Positions 40,514 through 47,847 of a stretch of 50,133 nucleotides of DNA are shown here, one piece after another. Positions within the stretch are counted from its first letter, which is position 1. The number at the start of each line of letters is the position of its first letter. Both the position numbers and the translations under genes were made by a program. Source of the DNA: Streptomyces soli (GTDB lineage Bacteria > Actinomycetota > Actinomycetes > Streptomycetales > Streptomycetaceae); NCBI RefSeq assembly GCF_003999195.1, contig NZ_RJVR01000324.1, positions 1-50,133 on the forward strand. Reading direction: 5' to 3'. The notes below the pieces were generated by a model, which was not told the DNA's origin, made no database searches, and saw only the letters and a program-made list of their open reading frames with translations.

Positions 40514-42103
40514 ATGATCCAGTACCGACGCCTCTTCGACGCCCCCGGCAGCGCGGCCTTCACTGCGGGCAGCGTGCTCGCGCGGCTGCCGATGGCGATG
40601 GCCGGAGTGAGCCTGATCGTGATGATCTCCACGGTCCGGGGGTCGTACGCGCTCGCGGGCGCCGTGTCCGCAACCGGCCTGGCGGCGGGCGCTGTCGGGG
40701 CGCCGCTGATCGCCCGGTTCGTCGACCGGTACGGACAGGCGCGGGTGGCCGTGCCCGCCACGCTCGTATCGGTGACGGCCGGGCTGCTGCTGGTGCTGCT
40801 GGTCCGTGAGGACGCGCCGACGTGGACGCTCTTCGCCGCCTACGCCGGCTCCTCCGCGTCCCCGAACACCGGCGGCATGGCACGGGCCCGCTGGGCGCAC
40901 CTCTACCGCGACAGGCCTGAATGCCTCCACGTGGCGAACTCTTTCGAGCAGGTCGCCGACGAGGTCTGCTTCATGGTCGGGCCGGTGCTCGCCGCCTTCC
41001 TCGGCACCGCCGTCTTCCCGGAGGCCGGCACCCTGGTCACGGAGGTGCTGCTGCTCGCCGGGGTGCTGCTCTTCGTGGCGCAGCGCCGGACCGAGCCGCC
41101 GGTCCAGCCCCGGCAGCCAGGGCGATCGGTCCGTATGCCGGGGCTGGCCGGGGTGGTCGGCACTTTCCTGTGCACAGGGATGATCTTCGGCTCGATGGAG
41201 GTCACCACGGTCGCCTTCACCGACACGCACGGCCACGCGTCGGCGGCGGGGGTCGCCCTGGCCCTGCAGGCCGCCGGGTCCTGCGTGGCGGGCCTGGTCT
41301 ACGGGCTGGCCCGGCCGGGTGGGACGGCGGCCGGGCGCTTCGTCGTCGGGGTGGGGGCGATGGCCGTACTGATGGGACTGCCACTGCTTGCCGGGGCGTC
41401 CGGAAGCGTGGTGGCCCTGTCGGCGGCGCTCTTCGTGGCGGGCAGTGCGACCGCGCCCACCATGGTCAACGGCATGGCCCTGGTCCAGGAACGGGTGCCG
41501 GCCGCGCGACTCAATGAGGGCATGACGCTCGCCGTCACCGGCATCCTGGCCGGCATCGCCGCCGGGGCGGCCCTCGGTGGCACGGTCGCCCAACGCCTCG
41601 GCCCCGGCGCGGGTTGGGGGTACTGCATACCCTTCGTGGCCGGCGCGCTGGCGCTGGCCACGGCGCTGACGACCTCGCCGCGCAGGTCAGTCGGCGTAGA
41701 CGGTGAGGACGGCGCCGTCCACCTCGATCCGGCGGGGGGCGGGTCACTCACACCGGCACAGGGCGGCCAGACATCGCCGGAAGAGCTCCATCTCCTCGCC
41801 GTCCAGCACGGCGGCGGCAAGGTCGAGAAGGCCGGCGATGCTGTCGTCGGTGAGCACTTCGGGCAGTTCCCCGGAGAGCAGGACAACGGATTCGCCGGTA
41901 CGGCCCCGGACGACGGCTGTGGTGGGTCCACCATGCACGAACAGCACAATTCCCCTCGCACCGGAGGGGTCGTGCGGCTCACGCACCTCGGGCGGATTGA
42001 GACCGTCGCCGAGGTCAAGGCCATCCTCAAGACCGCCGTCGACAGCGCCGACTACGCACCCGACGTCGCCGTGCACCGCCACTTCGACGGCGGCTGGCGC
42101 TGA
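40514..42103 (+). CDS. MFS transporter with unusual C-terminal extension
   Basis: The first about 395 residues form a 12-helix MFS carrier (SVLARLPMAMAGVSLIVMIST, the RFVDRYGQAR A-motif-like loop, and PTMVNGMALVQERVPAARLNEG). The frame runs on for about 135 residues to a stop at 42103, past the point where such carriers end. The extension is antisense to a likely minus-strand gene (41744-41986). It finishes with a coding-like segment (VAEVKAILKTAVDS, then HRHFDGGWR) that could be a separate 43-residue gene from a GTG at 41972 with GGAGG upstream. The stop of the original MFS gene may be lost. Carrier function is firm; the 3' boundary is uncertain. Confidence 0.7.
   Translation: MIQYRRLFDAPGSAAFTAGSVLARLPMAMAGVSLIVMISTVRGSYALAGAVSATGLAAGAVGAPLIARFVDRYGQARVAVPATLVSVTAGLLLVLLVREDAPTWTLFAAYAGSSASPNTGGMARARWAHLYRDRPECLHVANSFEQVADEVCFMVGPVLAAFLGTAVFPEAGTLVTEVLLLAGVLLFVAQRRTEPPVQPRQPGRSVRMPGLAGVVGTFLCTGMIFGSMEVTTVAFTDTHGHASAAGVALALQAAGSCVAGLVYGLARPGGTAAGRFVVGVGAMAVLMGLPLLAGASGSVVALSAALFVAGSATAPTMVNGMALVQERVPAARLNEGMTLAVTGILAGIAAGAALGGTVAQRLGPGAGWGYCIPFVAGALALATALTTSPRRSVGVDGEDGAVHLDPAGGGSLTPAQGGQTSPEELHLLAVQHGGGKVEKAGDAVVGEHFGQFPGEQDNGFAGTAPDDGCGGSTMHEQHNSPRTGGVVRLTHLGRIETVAEVKAILKTAVDSADYAPDVAVHRHFDGGWR
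41744..41986 (-). CDS. Possible small protein antisense to the MFS extension
   Basis: About 80 residues from a GTG at 41986 (MREPHDPSGARGIVLFVHGG, then ESVVLLSGELPEVLTDDS). Third codon positions are strongly G/C, as in real genes, and the chain has a plausible helical end (LLDLAAAVLDGEEMELFRRCLAALC). After its TGA at 41744 the same frame continues 17 codons (ending EVDGAVLTVYAD) to a second TGA at 41691. That suggests the stop at 41744 may be a nonsense mutation or recoded. No domain recognised. Confidence 0.4.
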   Translation of the reverse strand: MREPHDPSGARGIVLFVHGGPTTAVVRGRTGESVVLLSGELPEVLTDDSIAGLLDLAAAVLDGEEMELFRRCLAALCRCE

Positions 42104-42133
42104 CCAGCCGAAAAAACCGGGCTGAAAAACGAA

Positions 42134-42163
42134 GAGGGCCCTGCCGGAATCGGCAGGGCCCTC
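42134..42163. terminator. Intrinsic terminator downstream of ssrA
   Basis: GAGGGCCCTGCCG-GAAT-CGGCAGGGCCCTC: a perfect 13-bp stem. On the minus strand it is followed by TTCGTTTTTC, a classic U-tract, 17 bases after the tmRNA 3' end. It may also serve the convergent MFS gene. Confidence 0.85.
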
Positions 42164-42180
42164 GTCGTACATGGGATGAG

Positions 42181-42565
42181 TGGAGATGGCGGGAATCGAA
42201 CCCGCGTCCTGTGGTGCAGAAACAGGGCTTCTCCGAGCGCAGTCCGCTGTGCTTTTCTCGGCCCCGGCAGTCACGCGGACAAGCCGCCGACGGGCCCAGC
42301 CACTGTTTGGTTTCCCACTGTGCCCCGTGGCCGGGCTCAGTGGTTTAGTTCCCTAGTTGACGCCAGGAACCGGGTCGGGAACACTCCCGGGCTGACGCTC
42401 CTTAGAGCTTTGCCTTAGCTGCTAATTAGGCAGCGAGGGCGAAAGCGGAGTTATCGCTGTTGGAATTGGCGATTATTTTTTGCGACATATGGTTTACGAG
42501 ATCATTGCCGCTTCCTCGGCTCGCTTCCCCTGCCTCGACATCCCCAGTCGAAACCGATCATCCCC
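42181..42565 (-). ncRNA. ssrA: tmRNA (transfer-messenger RNA)
   Basis: 385 bases on the minus strand. The 5' end is GGGGATGATCGGTTTCGACT and the 3' end has the T-arm GGGTTCGATTCCC, acceptor CATCTCC and discriminator A, pairing with GGGGATG with one wobble. CCA is not encoded. The tag frame reads GCC AAT TCC AAC AGC GAT and so on to GCC TAA, giving a peptide ANSNSDNSAFALAA. SmpB lies upstream. It rescues stalled ribosomes by trans-translation. Confidence 0.93.
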
Positions 42566-42614
42566 ATGTTGTTTTTTCAAGGTGCGACCACCGTCGCGGG
42601 CGGCTGCTGTTCCC

Positions 42615-42645
42615 ATCATACGTGGGGAACGTACTCCGGTGCCAA
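42615..42645 (-). promoter_or_regulatory. Candidate ssrA promoter
   Basis: On the minus strand TTGGCA (42645-42640) and TATGAT (42620-42615) are separated by 19 bases. Transcription from here would add a leader of about 45 bases to mature tmRNA, removed by RNase P. The spacing is slightly long. Confidence 0.4.
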
Positions 42646-42659
42646 CGTATTCCCCCGGG

Positions 42660-43142
42660 TCAGCGGGCGCGCTCGCGCCGCTTCACCGCGGAGATCGCGC
42701 GGTCGGTCTCACGGCGGTCCTGCTTCTCGCGCAGGGTCTGCCGCTTGTCGTACTCCTTCTTACCCCGGGCGAGGGCGATCTCGACCTTCGCCCGGCCCTC
42801 CTTGAAGTAGAGGGCCAGCGGCACGATGGTGAGGCCGCTCTCCTGGGTCTTCTGGACCAGCTTCTCGATCTCCGCCCGGTGCAGCAGCATCTTGCGCTTG
42901 CGCCGCGCCGAGTGATTGGTCCAGGTCCCCTGGGTGTACTCGGGGATGTGGACGTTGTGCAGCCACGCCTCACCGCCGTCGAGCTGCCCGAAGCCGTCCA
43001 CCAGGGAGGCGCGACCCTGGCGCAGCGACTTGACCTCGGTGCCGGTCAGCACCAGACCGGCCTCGAAGGTGTCGAGGATGTTGTAGTCATGCCGCGCCTT
43101 CTTGTTCTGCGCGATCAGCTTGCGACCCGTCTCTTTAGCCAT
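42660..43142 (-). CDS. smpB: SsrA-binding protein SmpB
   Basis: A 160-residue SmpB, the partner of tmRNA in ribosome rescue. OB-fold core: RHDYNILDTFEAGLVLTGTEVKSLRQGRASLVDG, then HIPEYTQGTW. The basic C-terminal tail (KKEYDKRQTLREKQDRRETDR) places tmRNA in the decoding centre. ATG at 43142. It lies upstream of ssrA on the same strand, 94 bases from the tmRNA 5' end, and downstream of the S41 protease gene by 18 bases. Confidence 0.95.
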   Translation of the reverse strand: MAKETGRKLIAQNKKARHDYNILDTFEAGLVLTGTEVKSLRQGRASLVDGFGQLDGGEAWLHNVHIPEYTQGTWTNHSARRKRKMLLHRAEIEKLVQKTQESGLTIVPLALYFKEGRAKVEIALARGKKEYDKRQTLREKQDRRETDRAISAVKRRERAR

Positions 43143-43160
43143 AGCGGGCCCATTCTCGCA

Positions 43161-44321
43161 CTACGGAGGGGTGCCGAGGCCACTCAATACTTCGCGGGCT
43201 TCCGCCTCCGCGTCCTTGCCCGCCGCGACCTCGACATCGGGCTCGACGCCCACCCCGTCGACGCTGCGCCCGGCGGGGAGCTTGTAGTGGCCGACGGTCA
43301 GCTCGGCGACCGAGCCGTCGGCCAGCCGGCTGGGCATCTGGACGGATCCCTTGCCGAAGGTGGGGCTGCCGATGACCACCGCGCGCCCCCGGTCCTGCAG
43401 GGCGCCGCTGAGCAGCTCGGCGGCGCTCATGGTGCCGCCGTCGACCAGCACGACGAGGGGGGTCTCGGTGTCGCCGCCGTCGTCCGCGTACAGGGCGCGC
43501 TGGGTGCCGTGGACGTCGTACGTGGCCACCAGGCCGCCGTCCAGGAAGGCGGAGGCCACCGAGACGGCCTCCGCGACCAGGCCGCCGGAATTGCCGCGCA
43601 GGTCGAGCAGGACGCCGTCGGTGGCGCCCTTGAGGGCCTGGCGGACACGCGTGCCGACGCCCTTGGTGAAGGCGTCGATCTTGACGTACGTGATGCGGTG
43701 CGGGAGGTGCTGCACGATGACGGTCTCGGTCGGCAGCAGGGCCCGGCGCAGGTCCGCGTCCCACGCGTGGTCACCGCGCAGCAGGCCGAGCCGTACGGGG
43801 GTGCCCGCCGCATTGCTGCCGCGCAGCCTCGACACGACCTCCGTCACCGGGCGGCCGGTGACGTCGACGCCGTCGATGGCGGCCAGTTGGTCGTCGGCCT
43901 GGATTCCGCCCTTGGCGGCGGGGCTGTTCTTCTGCACGCGGGCGACGTCTATCCGGCCGTTCTCCTCGCGCCGTACCCAGAGGCCGACGCCGACGTACCG
44001 GCCGTCGAGGGACTGCTGGAAGCCTTCGTACTCCTGGGCCGTGTAGAAGGCCGACCAGCGGTCGCCGCTGCGGCTGACCAGGGCTTCGGCGGCCTTCGAG
44101 CCGACCTTGCCGTCGTCGATGGCGGCAGCGATCTCGTCGGTGTCGGCCACCGAGCCCGCCGCGAAGGGGGTGCTCCGGGCCGGCTTCCGCTGACCGCCCT
44201 GCGCCGCGTCGCCCCAGGAGCCGGTCGCGGCCCCGGTCGCGAGCACGGCCCCGAACACCAATGTCAGGGCTGCCCCGCGGCGGATGCGGCGGGGCCTCCC
44301 GGACATCGACAGTCTGAGCAC
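43161..44321 (-). CDS. C-terminal processing (S41) peptidase
   Basis: A 386-residue S41 protease with an N-terminal signal-like hydrophobic stretch (GAALTLVFGAVLATGAATG), a PDZ domain (about 110-190, VGVGLWVRREENGRIDV and SPAAKGGIQADDQLAAID) and the catalytic Ser-Lys dyad: Ser in GGTMSAAEL near 298 and Lys in TFGKGSVQ near 324. It cleaves exported proteins. The GTG at 44321 has TAGACT at the spacing of a leaderless -10; an ATG at 44306 is the alternative. It lies between ftsX and smpB. Confidence 0.88.
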   Translation of the reverse strand: MLRLSMSGRPRRIRRGAALTLVFGAVLATGAATGSWGDAAQGGQRKPARSTPFAAGSVADTDEIAAAIDDGKVGSKAAEALVSRSGDRWSAFYTAQEYEGFQQSLDGRYVGVGLWVRREENGRIDVARVQKNSPAAKGGIQADDQLAAIDGVDVTGRPVTEVVSRLRGSNAAGTPVRLGLLRGDHAWDADLRRALLPTETVIVQHLPHRITYVKIDAFTKGVGTRVRQALKGATDGVLLDLRGNSGGLVAEAVSVASAFLDGGLVATYDVHGTQRALYADDGGDTETPLVVLVDGGTMSAAELLSGALQDRGRAVVIGSPTFGKGSVQMPSRLADGSVAELTVGHYKLPAGRSVDGVGVEPDVEVAAGKDAEAEAREVLSGLGTPP

Positions 44322-44402
44322 GACGGGCAGTCTAGGCCAGAAGCGGGTGCTATACGGCAAGTTGGAAAGTTGACCGTAAAGCACCCTTGACTGCGGCGAC
44401 AA

Positions 44403-45320
44403 TCAGACCTTGAGGTACTTGCGCAGTGCGATGAACGCGGCGAAGGCCGGGATCAGCACGCCCGCCAGGAAGACCAGCGGCAGCACCGAGATGACATCGC
44501 TCCAGCCCAGGAAGTCGATCAGGGTGATCTTCTGGGAGAGGGCGAGGCCGTGGTCGATCAGGAAGTAGCGGCCGATCAGCAGCATGACGCTGGCCAGACC
44601 GGCGCCGACGATGCCCGCGAAGGCCGCCTCCATGATGAACGGCATCTGGATGTAGAAGCTGGACGCACCGACCAGCCGCATGATCCCGGTCTCACGGCGA
44701 CGGCTGAAGGCCGAGATGCGGACCGTGTTGACGATCAGCAGCAGCGCGATGGCGAGCATGAACACCACGACCGCCCAGGCGACATATGTCATGCCGTTAA
44801 GGAGGTTGAAGAGGTTGTTCAGCAGCTTGCGCTGGTCCTGGACCTCCTGGACGCCGGCCCGGCCGTTGAAGGCGCTGGCGACGACGTCGAACTTCGTGGG
44901 GTCCTTCAGCTTGACCCGGTAGGACTCCTGCATCTGGTCCGGGGTGAGCGAGTCGACCAGCGGGGAGTCCTTGAACTGCTCCTTGTAGTGCTTGTACGCC
45001 TCTTCCGCCGACTCGTAGTAGACGTGCTGGACGACGGGGAGCTTGTTCAGGTCCGCCAGGATCTGCTTCTTCTGCACGTCCGTGACGGCGCCCTTGGTGC
45101 AGTTGGGGTCGCTCTTCGCGTCGTTCTTGTTGCAGAGGAAGATCGAGACCTGGACCTTGTCGTACCAGTAGCCCTTCATCGAGCTCACCTGCTTGTTGGC
45201 GAGCACCGCACTGCCGGCCAGGGCGAGCGAGAGAGCCACGGAGATGATCACCGCGAAGGTCATGGTGAGGTTGCGCCGGAGACCGACGCGGATCTCCGAG
45301 AGCACGAACTGGACGCGCAT
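44403..45320 (-). CDS. ftsX: Cell division protein FtsX
   Basis: A 305-residue membrane protein of the FtsEX complex, which activates peptidoglycan hydrolysis during division and growth. One N-terminal transmembrane helix (20-42), an extracellular domain (about 45-175, with a CNKNDAKSDPNC disulfide-like pair) and three C-terminal helices (about 180-300) are seen, with the FtsX cytoplasmic loop SAFSRRRETGIMRLVGAS. ATG at 45320 with GAAAGGA upstream. It follows ftsE by 45 bases on the same strand. Confidence 0.94.
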   Translation of the reverse strand: MRVQFVLSEIRVGLRRNLTMTFAVIISVALSLALAGSAVLANKQVSSMKGYWYDKVQVSIFLCNKNDAKSDPNCTKGAVTDVQKKQILADLNKLPVVQHVYYESAEEAYKHYKEQFKDSPLVDSLTPDQMQESYRVKLKDPTKFDVVASAFNGRAGVQEVQDQRKLLNNLFNLLNGMTYVAWAVVVFMLAIALLLIVNTVRISAFSRRRETGIMRLVGASSFYIQMPFIMEAAFAGIVGAGLASVMLLIGRYFLIDHGLALSQKITLIDFLGWSDVISVLPLVFLAGVLIPAFAAFIALRKYLKV

Positions 45321-45365
45321 GATGTCCTTTCGGAAGGCTGACGAGTCGTACGGCTGCAGCTGCCG

Positions 45366-46055
45366 CTAGTGCTGGTAGCCGTAGACGCCGCGCGACTGGT
45401 CGCGCACCAGCCGCCCCTTATCGAGTTCGATGACGCGCTTGCGCATCTGGTCGACGATGTTCTCGTCGTGGGTGGCCATCACCACGGTGGTTCCGGTCCG
45501 GTTGATCCGGTCCAGGAGCCGCATGATGCCGACCGAGGTCTGCGGGTCCAGGTTTCCGGTCGGCTCGTCCGCGATCAGCAGCATCGGGCGGTTGACGAAC
45601 GCGCGGGCGATCGCCACTCGCTGCTGCTCACCGCCGGACAGCTCGCCCGGCATCCGGTCCTCCTTGCCGCCGAGGCCGACGAGGTCGAGGACTTCGGGGA
45701 CCGTCTTGCGGATGGTGCCGCGCGGCTTGCCGATGACTTCGAGCGCGAAGGCCACGTTCTCGGCGACGGTCTTGCTGGGGAGCAGCCGGAAGTCCTGGAA
45801 GACGGTGCCCAGTTGGCGGCGCATCTGCGGCACCTTCCAGTTGGACAGCCGGGCCAGGTCCTTGCCGAGCACGTGCACCGCGCCGGTGTCCGTACGCTCC
45901 TCGCGCAGGATCAGGCGCAGGAAGGTGGACTTCCCGGAGCCCGAGGAGCCCACCAGGAAGACGAACTCGCCCTTCTCGATCTCCAGCGAGACGTCCCGAA
46001 GTGCAGGACGGTTCTGCTTGGGGTAGGTCTTGGTGACATTGTCGAATCGGATCAC
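45366..46055 (-). CDS. ftsE: Cell division ATP-binding protein FtsE
   Basis: A 229-residue ABC ATPase partner of FtsX. Walker A GSSGSGKST (residues 36-44), signature LSGGEQQR near 136, Walker B LLIADEPTGNLD and H-loop ATHDE. Typical FtsE features are the phrase VFQDFRLLPSKTVAEN. GTG at 46055 with GGAG seven bases upstream. It couples ATP use to FtsX and downstream peptidoglycan hydrolases. Two lineage-specific genes separate it from prfB. Confidence 0.95.
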   Translation of the reverse strand: MIRFDNVTKTYPKQNRPALRDVSLEIEKGEFVFLVGSSGSGKSTFLRLILREERTDTGAVHVLGKDLARLSNWKVPQMRRQLGTVFQDFRLLPSKTVAENVAFALEVIGKPRGTIRKTVPEVLDLVGLGGKEDRMPGELSGGEQQRVAIARAFVNRPMLLIADEPTGNLDPQTSVGIMRLLDRINRTGTTVVMATHDENIVDQMRKRVIELDKGRLVRDQSRGVYGYQH

Positions 46056-46312
46056 GTTCGCACTCCGGATACAGGGGAACGGAGGCGACCTTACGCGAAT
46101 GGCGTTGACAAGCGCAGTCCGCGTCCGGGGTTGGTGGGTTTATTCACCGAGCGTATGGGGACGAATCAGGCATTGGCCTCATATGTCACTGTGCGGAGTC
46201 GTGGGGAATCCTGTGGGCCGCGCCGAACGGCCCGGAACCTGGCACAGTGGATGGTGATTCCCGAGGAACCCCCAGGGCTCCTGGCGCGTTGGACGGACAA
46301 AGGAGGAGCCGC

Positions 46313-46507
46313 ATGACCTGCGATCATCTGGTGTGCGCCAACTGCGCCGGCCCCGTCAGTGAAGGCCGCTGCGCGGTCTGCCGTGCCGAGCGCGCCCGCC
46401 TCCACCAGGACAATCCCTTCGCGTCCCTGACCCCCGCGACCCTGATAGCACTGCTGGTGGCGCTGCTGGCGGTCGTCTGGGCCGTCCACGAGGCCGCGGC
46501 GGTCTGA
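46313..46507 (+). CDS. Small zinc-ribbon membrane protein
   Basis: A 64-residue protein. Four cysteines near the N-terminus (CDHLVCANCAG, then RCAVC) form a probable zinc ribbon, and one hydrophobic helix (residues 42-60, ATLIALLVALLAVVWAV) anchors it in the membrane. ATG at 46313 with AGGAGG at six-base spacing, an excellent site. It is divergent from ftsE. Small proteins of this layout are conserved in actinomycetes, but the function is unknown. Confidence 0.82.
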   Translation: MTCDHLVCANCAGPVSEGRCAVCRAERARLHQDNPFASLTPATLIALLVALLAVVWAVHEAAAV

Positions 46508-46541
46508 GCCCGCCGACCACAGCCGTACACACGTAAAGGGA

Positions 46542-46575
46542 GGACCCGGAGCGCCTGAGCGCTCCGGGTCCCTTT
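46542..46575 (+). terminator. Intrinsic terminator between zinc-ribbon and LAETG genes
   Basis: GGACCCGGAGCGC-CTGA-GCGCTCCGGGTCC, a perfect 13-bp stem followed by CTTTT. A TTTATGCCTTTAC unit repeats in tandem just after it. Confidence 0.85.
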
Positions 46576-46607
46576 TATGCCTTTACTTTATGCCTTTACG
46601 CGTTCGG

Positions 46608-47540
46608 TCAGGCGGCGATGTTGCCACGGCCGGCGACCAGGCGCGGCATCAGGCGGAAGCCGATGCCACCGGCGATCATCGTCGCGGCGCCGACCAGTAG
46701 GAAGACGGTCTCACCCGCGCCGGTCTCGGCGAGCTGCGACTTGGTGTCACCCTGGGTGACGACCTGGGACGAGCTGGCGTTGTCGGTGCCGGTGTTGTTC
46801 GCGCAGCTCACGCTGTCACCGCTGAGGGTACAGGTGCTGGTGTCGCCGCCGGTGGTGGAACCGGAGGAGGACGAACCGCCCGTCGAGCCGGAGGACGAGG
46901 AGCCACCGCTGCTCGAAGAACCGGAGCTGGACGAGCCCGAACTCGAGGAGCCGCTGCCCGACGAGCCGGAGGAGCTGGTGTCACCCGTGGTGGAGGTATC
47001 ACCGGTCGTGCTGGTGCTACCCGTGCTCGAGGTGTCACCGGTGGTCGACGTGCCACCCGTCGAGGACGTGTCGCCCGTCGTGGAGGTGTCACCGCCAATG
47101 CTGATGCCACCGCTGATCGAGGCGTCGCCCGTCGTGCTGGTGTCACCGGTCGTGCTGGTGCTACCCGTGCTCGAGGTGTCACCGGTGGTCGACGTGCCAC
47201 CCGTCGAGGACGTGTCACCCGTGGTGCTGGTGTCACCGGTCGTGCTGGTGTCACCGGTCGTGCTGGTGTCACCGGTCGTGCTGGTGTCACCGGTCGTGCT
47301 GGTGTCACCGGTCGTGCTGGTGTCACCCGTGGTTCCGTCGGTCGTGCCCGAGGTCACGCCGGAGGTCGTACCGTCGGTTTCGCCGCCGAGGTCGACCGCG
47401 GCGGAGATGCCGTCGCTGCCGATCCCGACATTGATGCCGACGGCCTGCGCGGCGCCGGCGGCCGTCAGCGAGGCGCCTCCCGCGATCACGACGGCGGCGG
47501 CTATGCGAGCCATCCGCAGTCGCGTGTTCTTCTTGCTCAT
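46608..47540 (-). CDS. LAETG sortase-anchored, Thr/Ser/Gly-repeat surface protein
   Basis: A 310-residue secreted protein. Signal peptide at 1-33 (basic start, then AAAVVIAGGASLTAAGAAQA). Residues 60-185 are built from a degenerate TGDTST hexapeptide in about 20 units, followed by a Ser/Gly-rich region and a Cys pair (CTLSGDSVSC). The sortase motif LAETG is at 270-274, followed by a hydrophobic helix and RLVAGRGN, the layout of class E sortase substrates of Streptomyces. The repeat likely forms a long flexible stalk. ATG at 47540. Coding length is prone to variation. Confidence 0.8.
   Translation of the reverse strand: MSKKNTRLRMARIAAAVVIAGGASLTAAGAAQAVGINVGIGSDGISAAVDLGGETDGTTSGVTSGTTDGTTGDTSTTGDTSTTGDTSTTGDTSTTGDTSTTGDTSTTGDTSSTGGTSTTGDTSSTGSTSTTGDTSTTGDASISGGISIGGDTSTTGDTSSTGGTSTTGDTSSTGSTSTTGDTSTTGDTSSSGSSGSGSSSSGSSSSGSSSSGGSSSSGSTGGSSSSGSTTGGDTSTCTLSGDSVSCANNTGTDNASSSQVVTQGDTKSQLAETGAGETVFLLVGAATMIAGGIGFRLMPRLVAGRGNIAA
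47000..47216. repeat. Exact 73-bp duplication in the stalk-coding region
   Basis: The segment 47000-47072 recurs exactly as 47144-47216 (starting CACCGGTCGTGC). Each copy holds the higher-order unit of 18-bp repeats. From about 47220 to 47330 an 18-bp unit (GTGCTGGTGTCACCGGTC) repeats nearly exactly six times. Confidence 0.8.
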
Positions 47541-47785
47541 CTGGCAACTACCCCCAGTAGCTGATTAGTCAACGGAGCAGCGTGCACAGGGGAGCTTCCA
47601 TACGAGGCGCGCGAGTATTCGGACCATGTGACGGTCCGCTCGCCCCCGTTCGCTCACGCCCCCGTTCATACGCGTGCCGCGCCTCAGCCTTCCCACTTTT
47701 CACAGTTGCGTCAAGGCCATTGCACACGTAATGCCTGAATTGGCGTGCTATGCCGCCCACTTACTTATGGGGCTGTGACCTAAAG
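47541..47785. other. Leader region of the LAETG gene
   Basis: A 245-base gap between the LAETG start and the prfB terminator. The stretch around 47560-47600 and 47690-47770 is lower in GC and probably holds the promoter; no hexamers were confidently assigned. Confidence 0.4.
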
Positions 47786-47818
47786 CGGCAACTGCCGCCC
47801 GATGGGCGGCAGTTGCCG
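47786..47818. terminator. Terminator downstream of prfB
   Basis: CGGCAACTGCCGCCC-GAT-GGGCGGCAGTTGCCG, a perfect 15-bp stem, 30 bases after the prfB stop. On the minus strand it is followed by CTTTAGG. Confidence 0.75.
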
Positions 47819-47847
47819 GAGTGCGATATGCGCCGGAAGACGCCGGT

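Noticed and set aside
41691..41746. Selenocysteine at the TGA in the small minus-strand frame
   Set aside because: No recognisable SECIS-like stem directly downstream and no selenoprotein family match; a nonsense mutation is simpler.
46608..47568. Long open frame opposite the LAETG gene
   Set aside because: It is a valine/proline-rich mirror of the repeats, with no start site or domain. The minus strand has a signal peptide and sortase motif.
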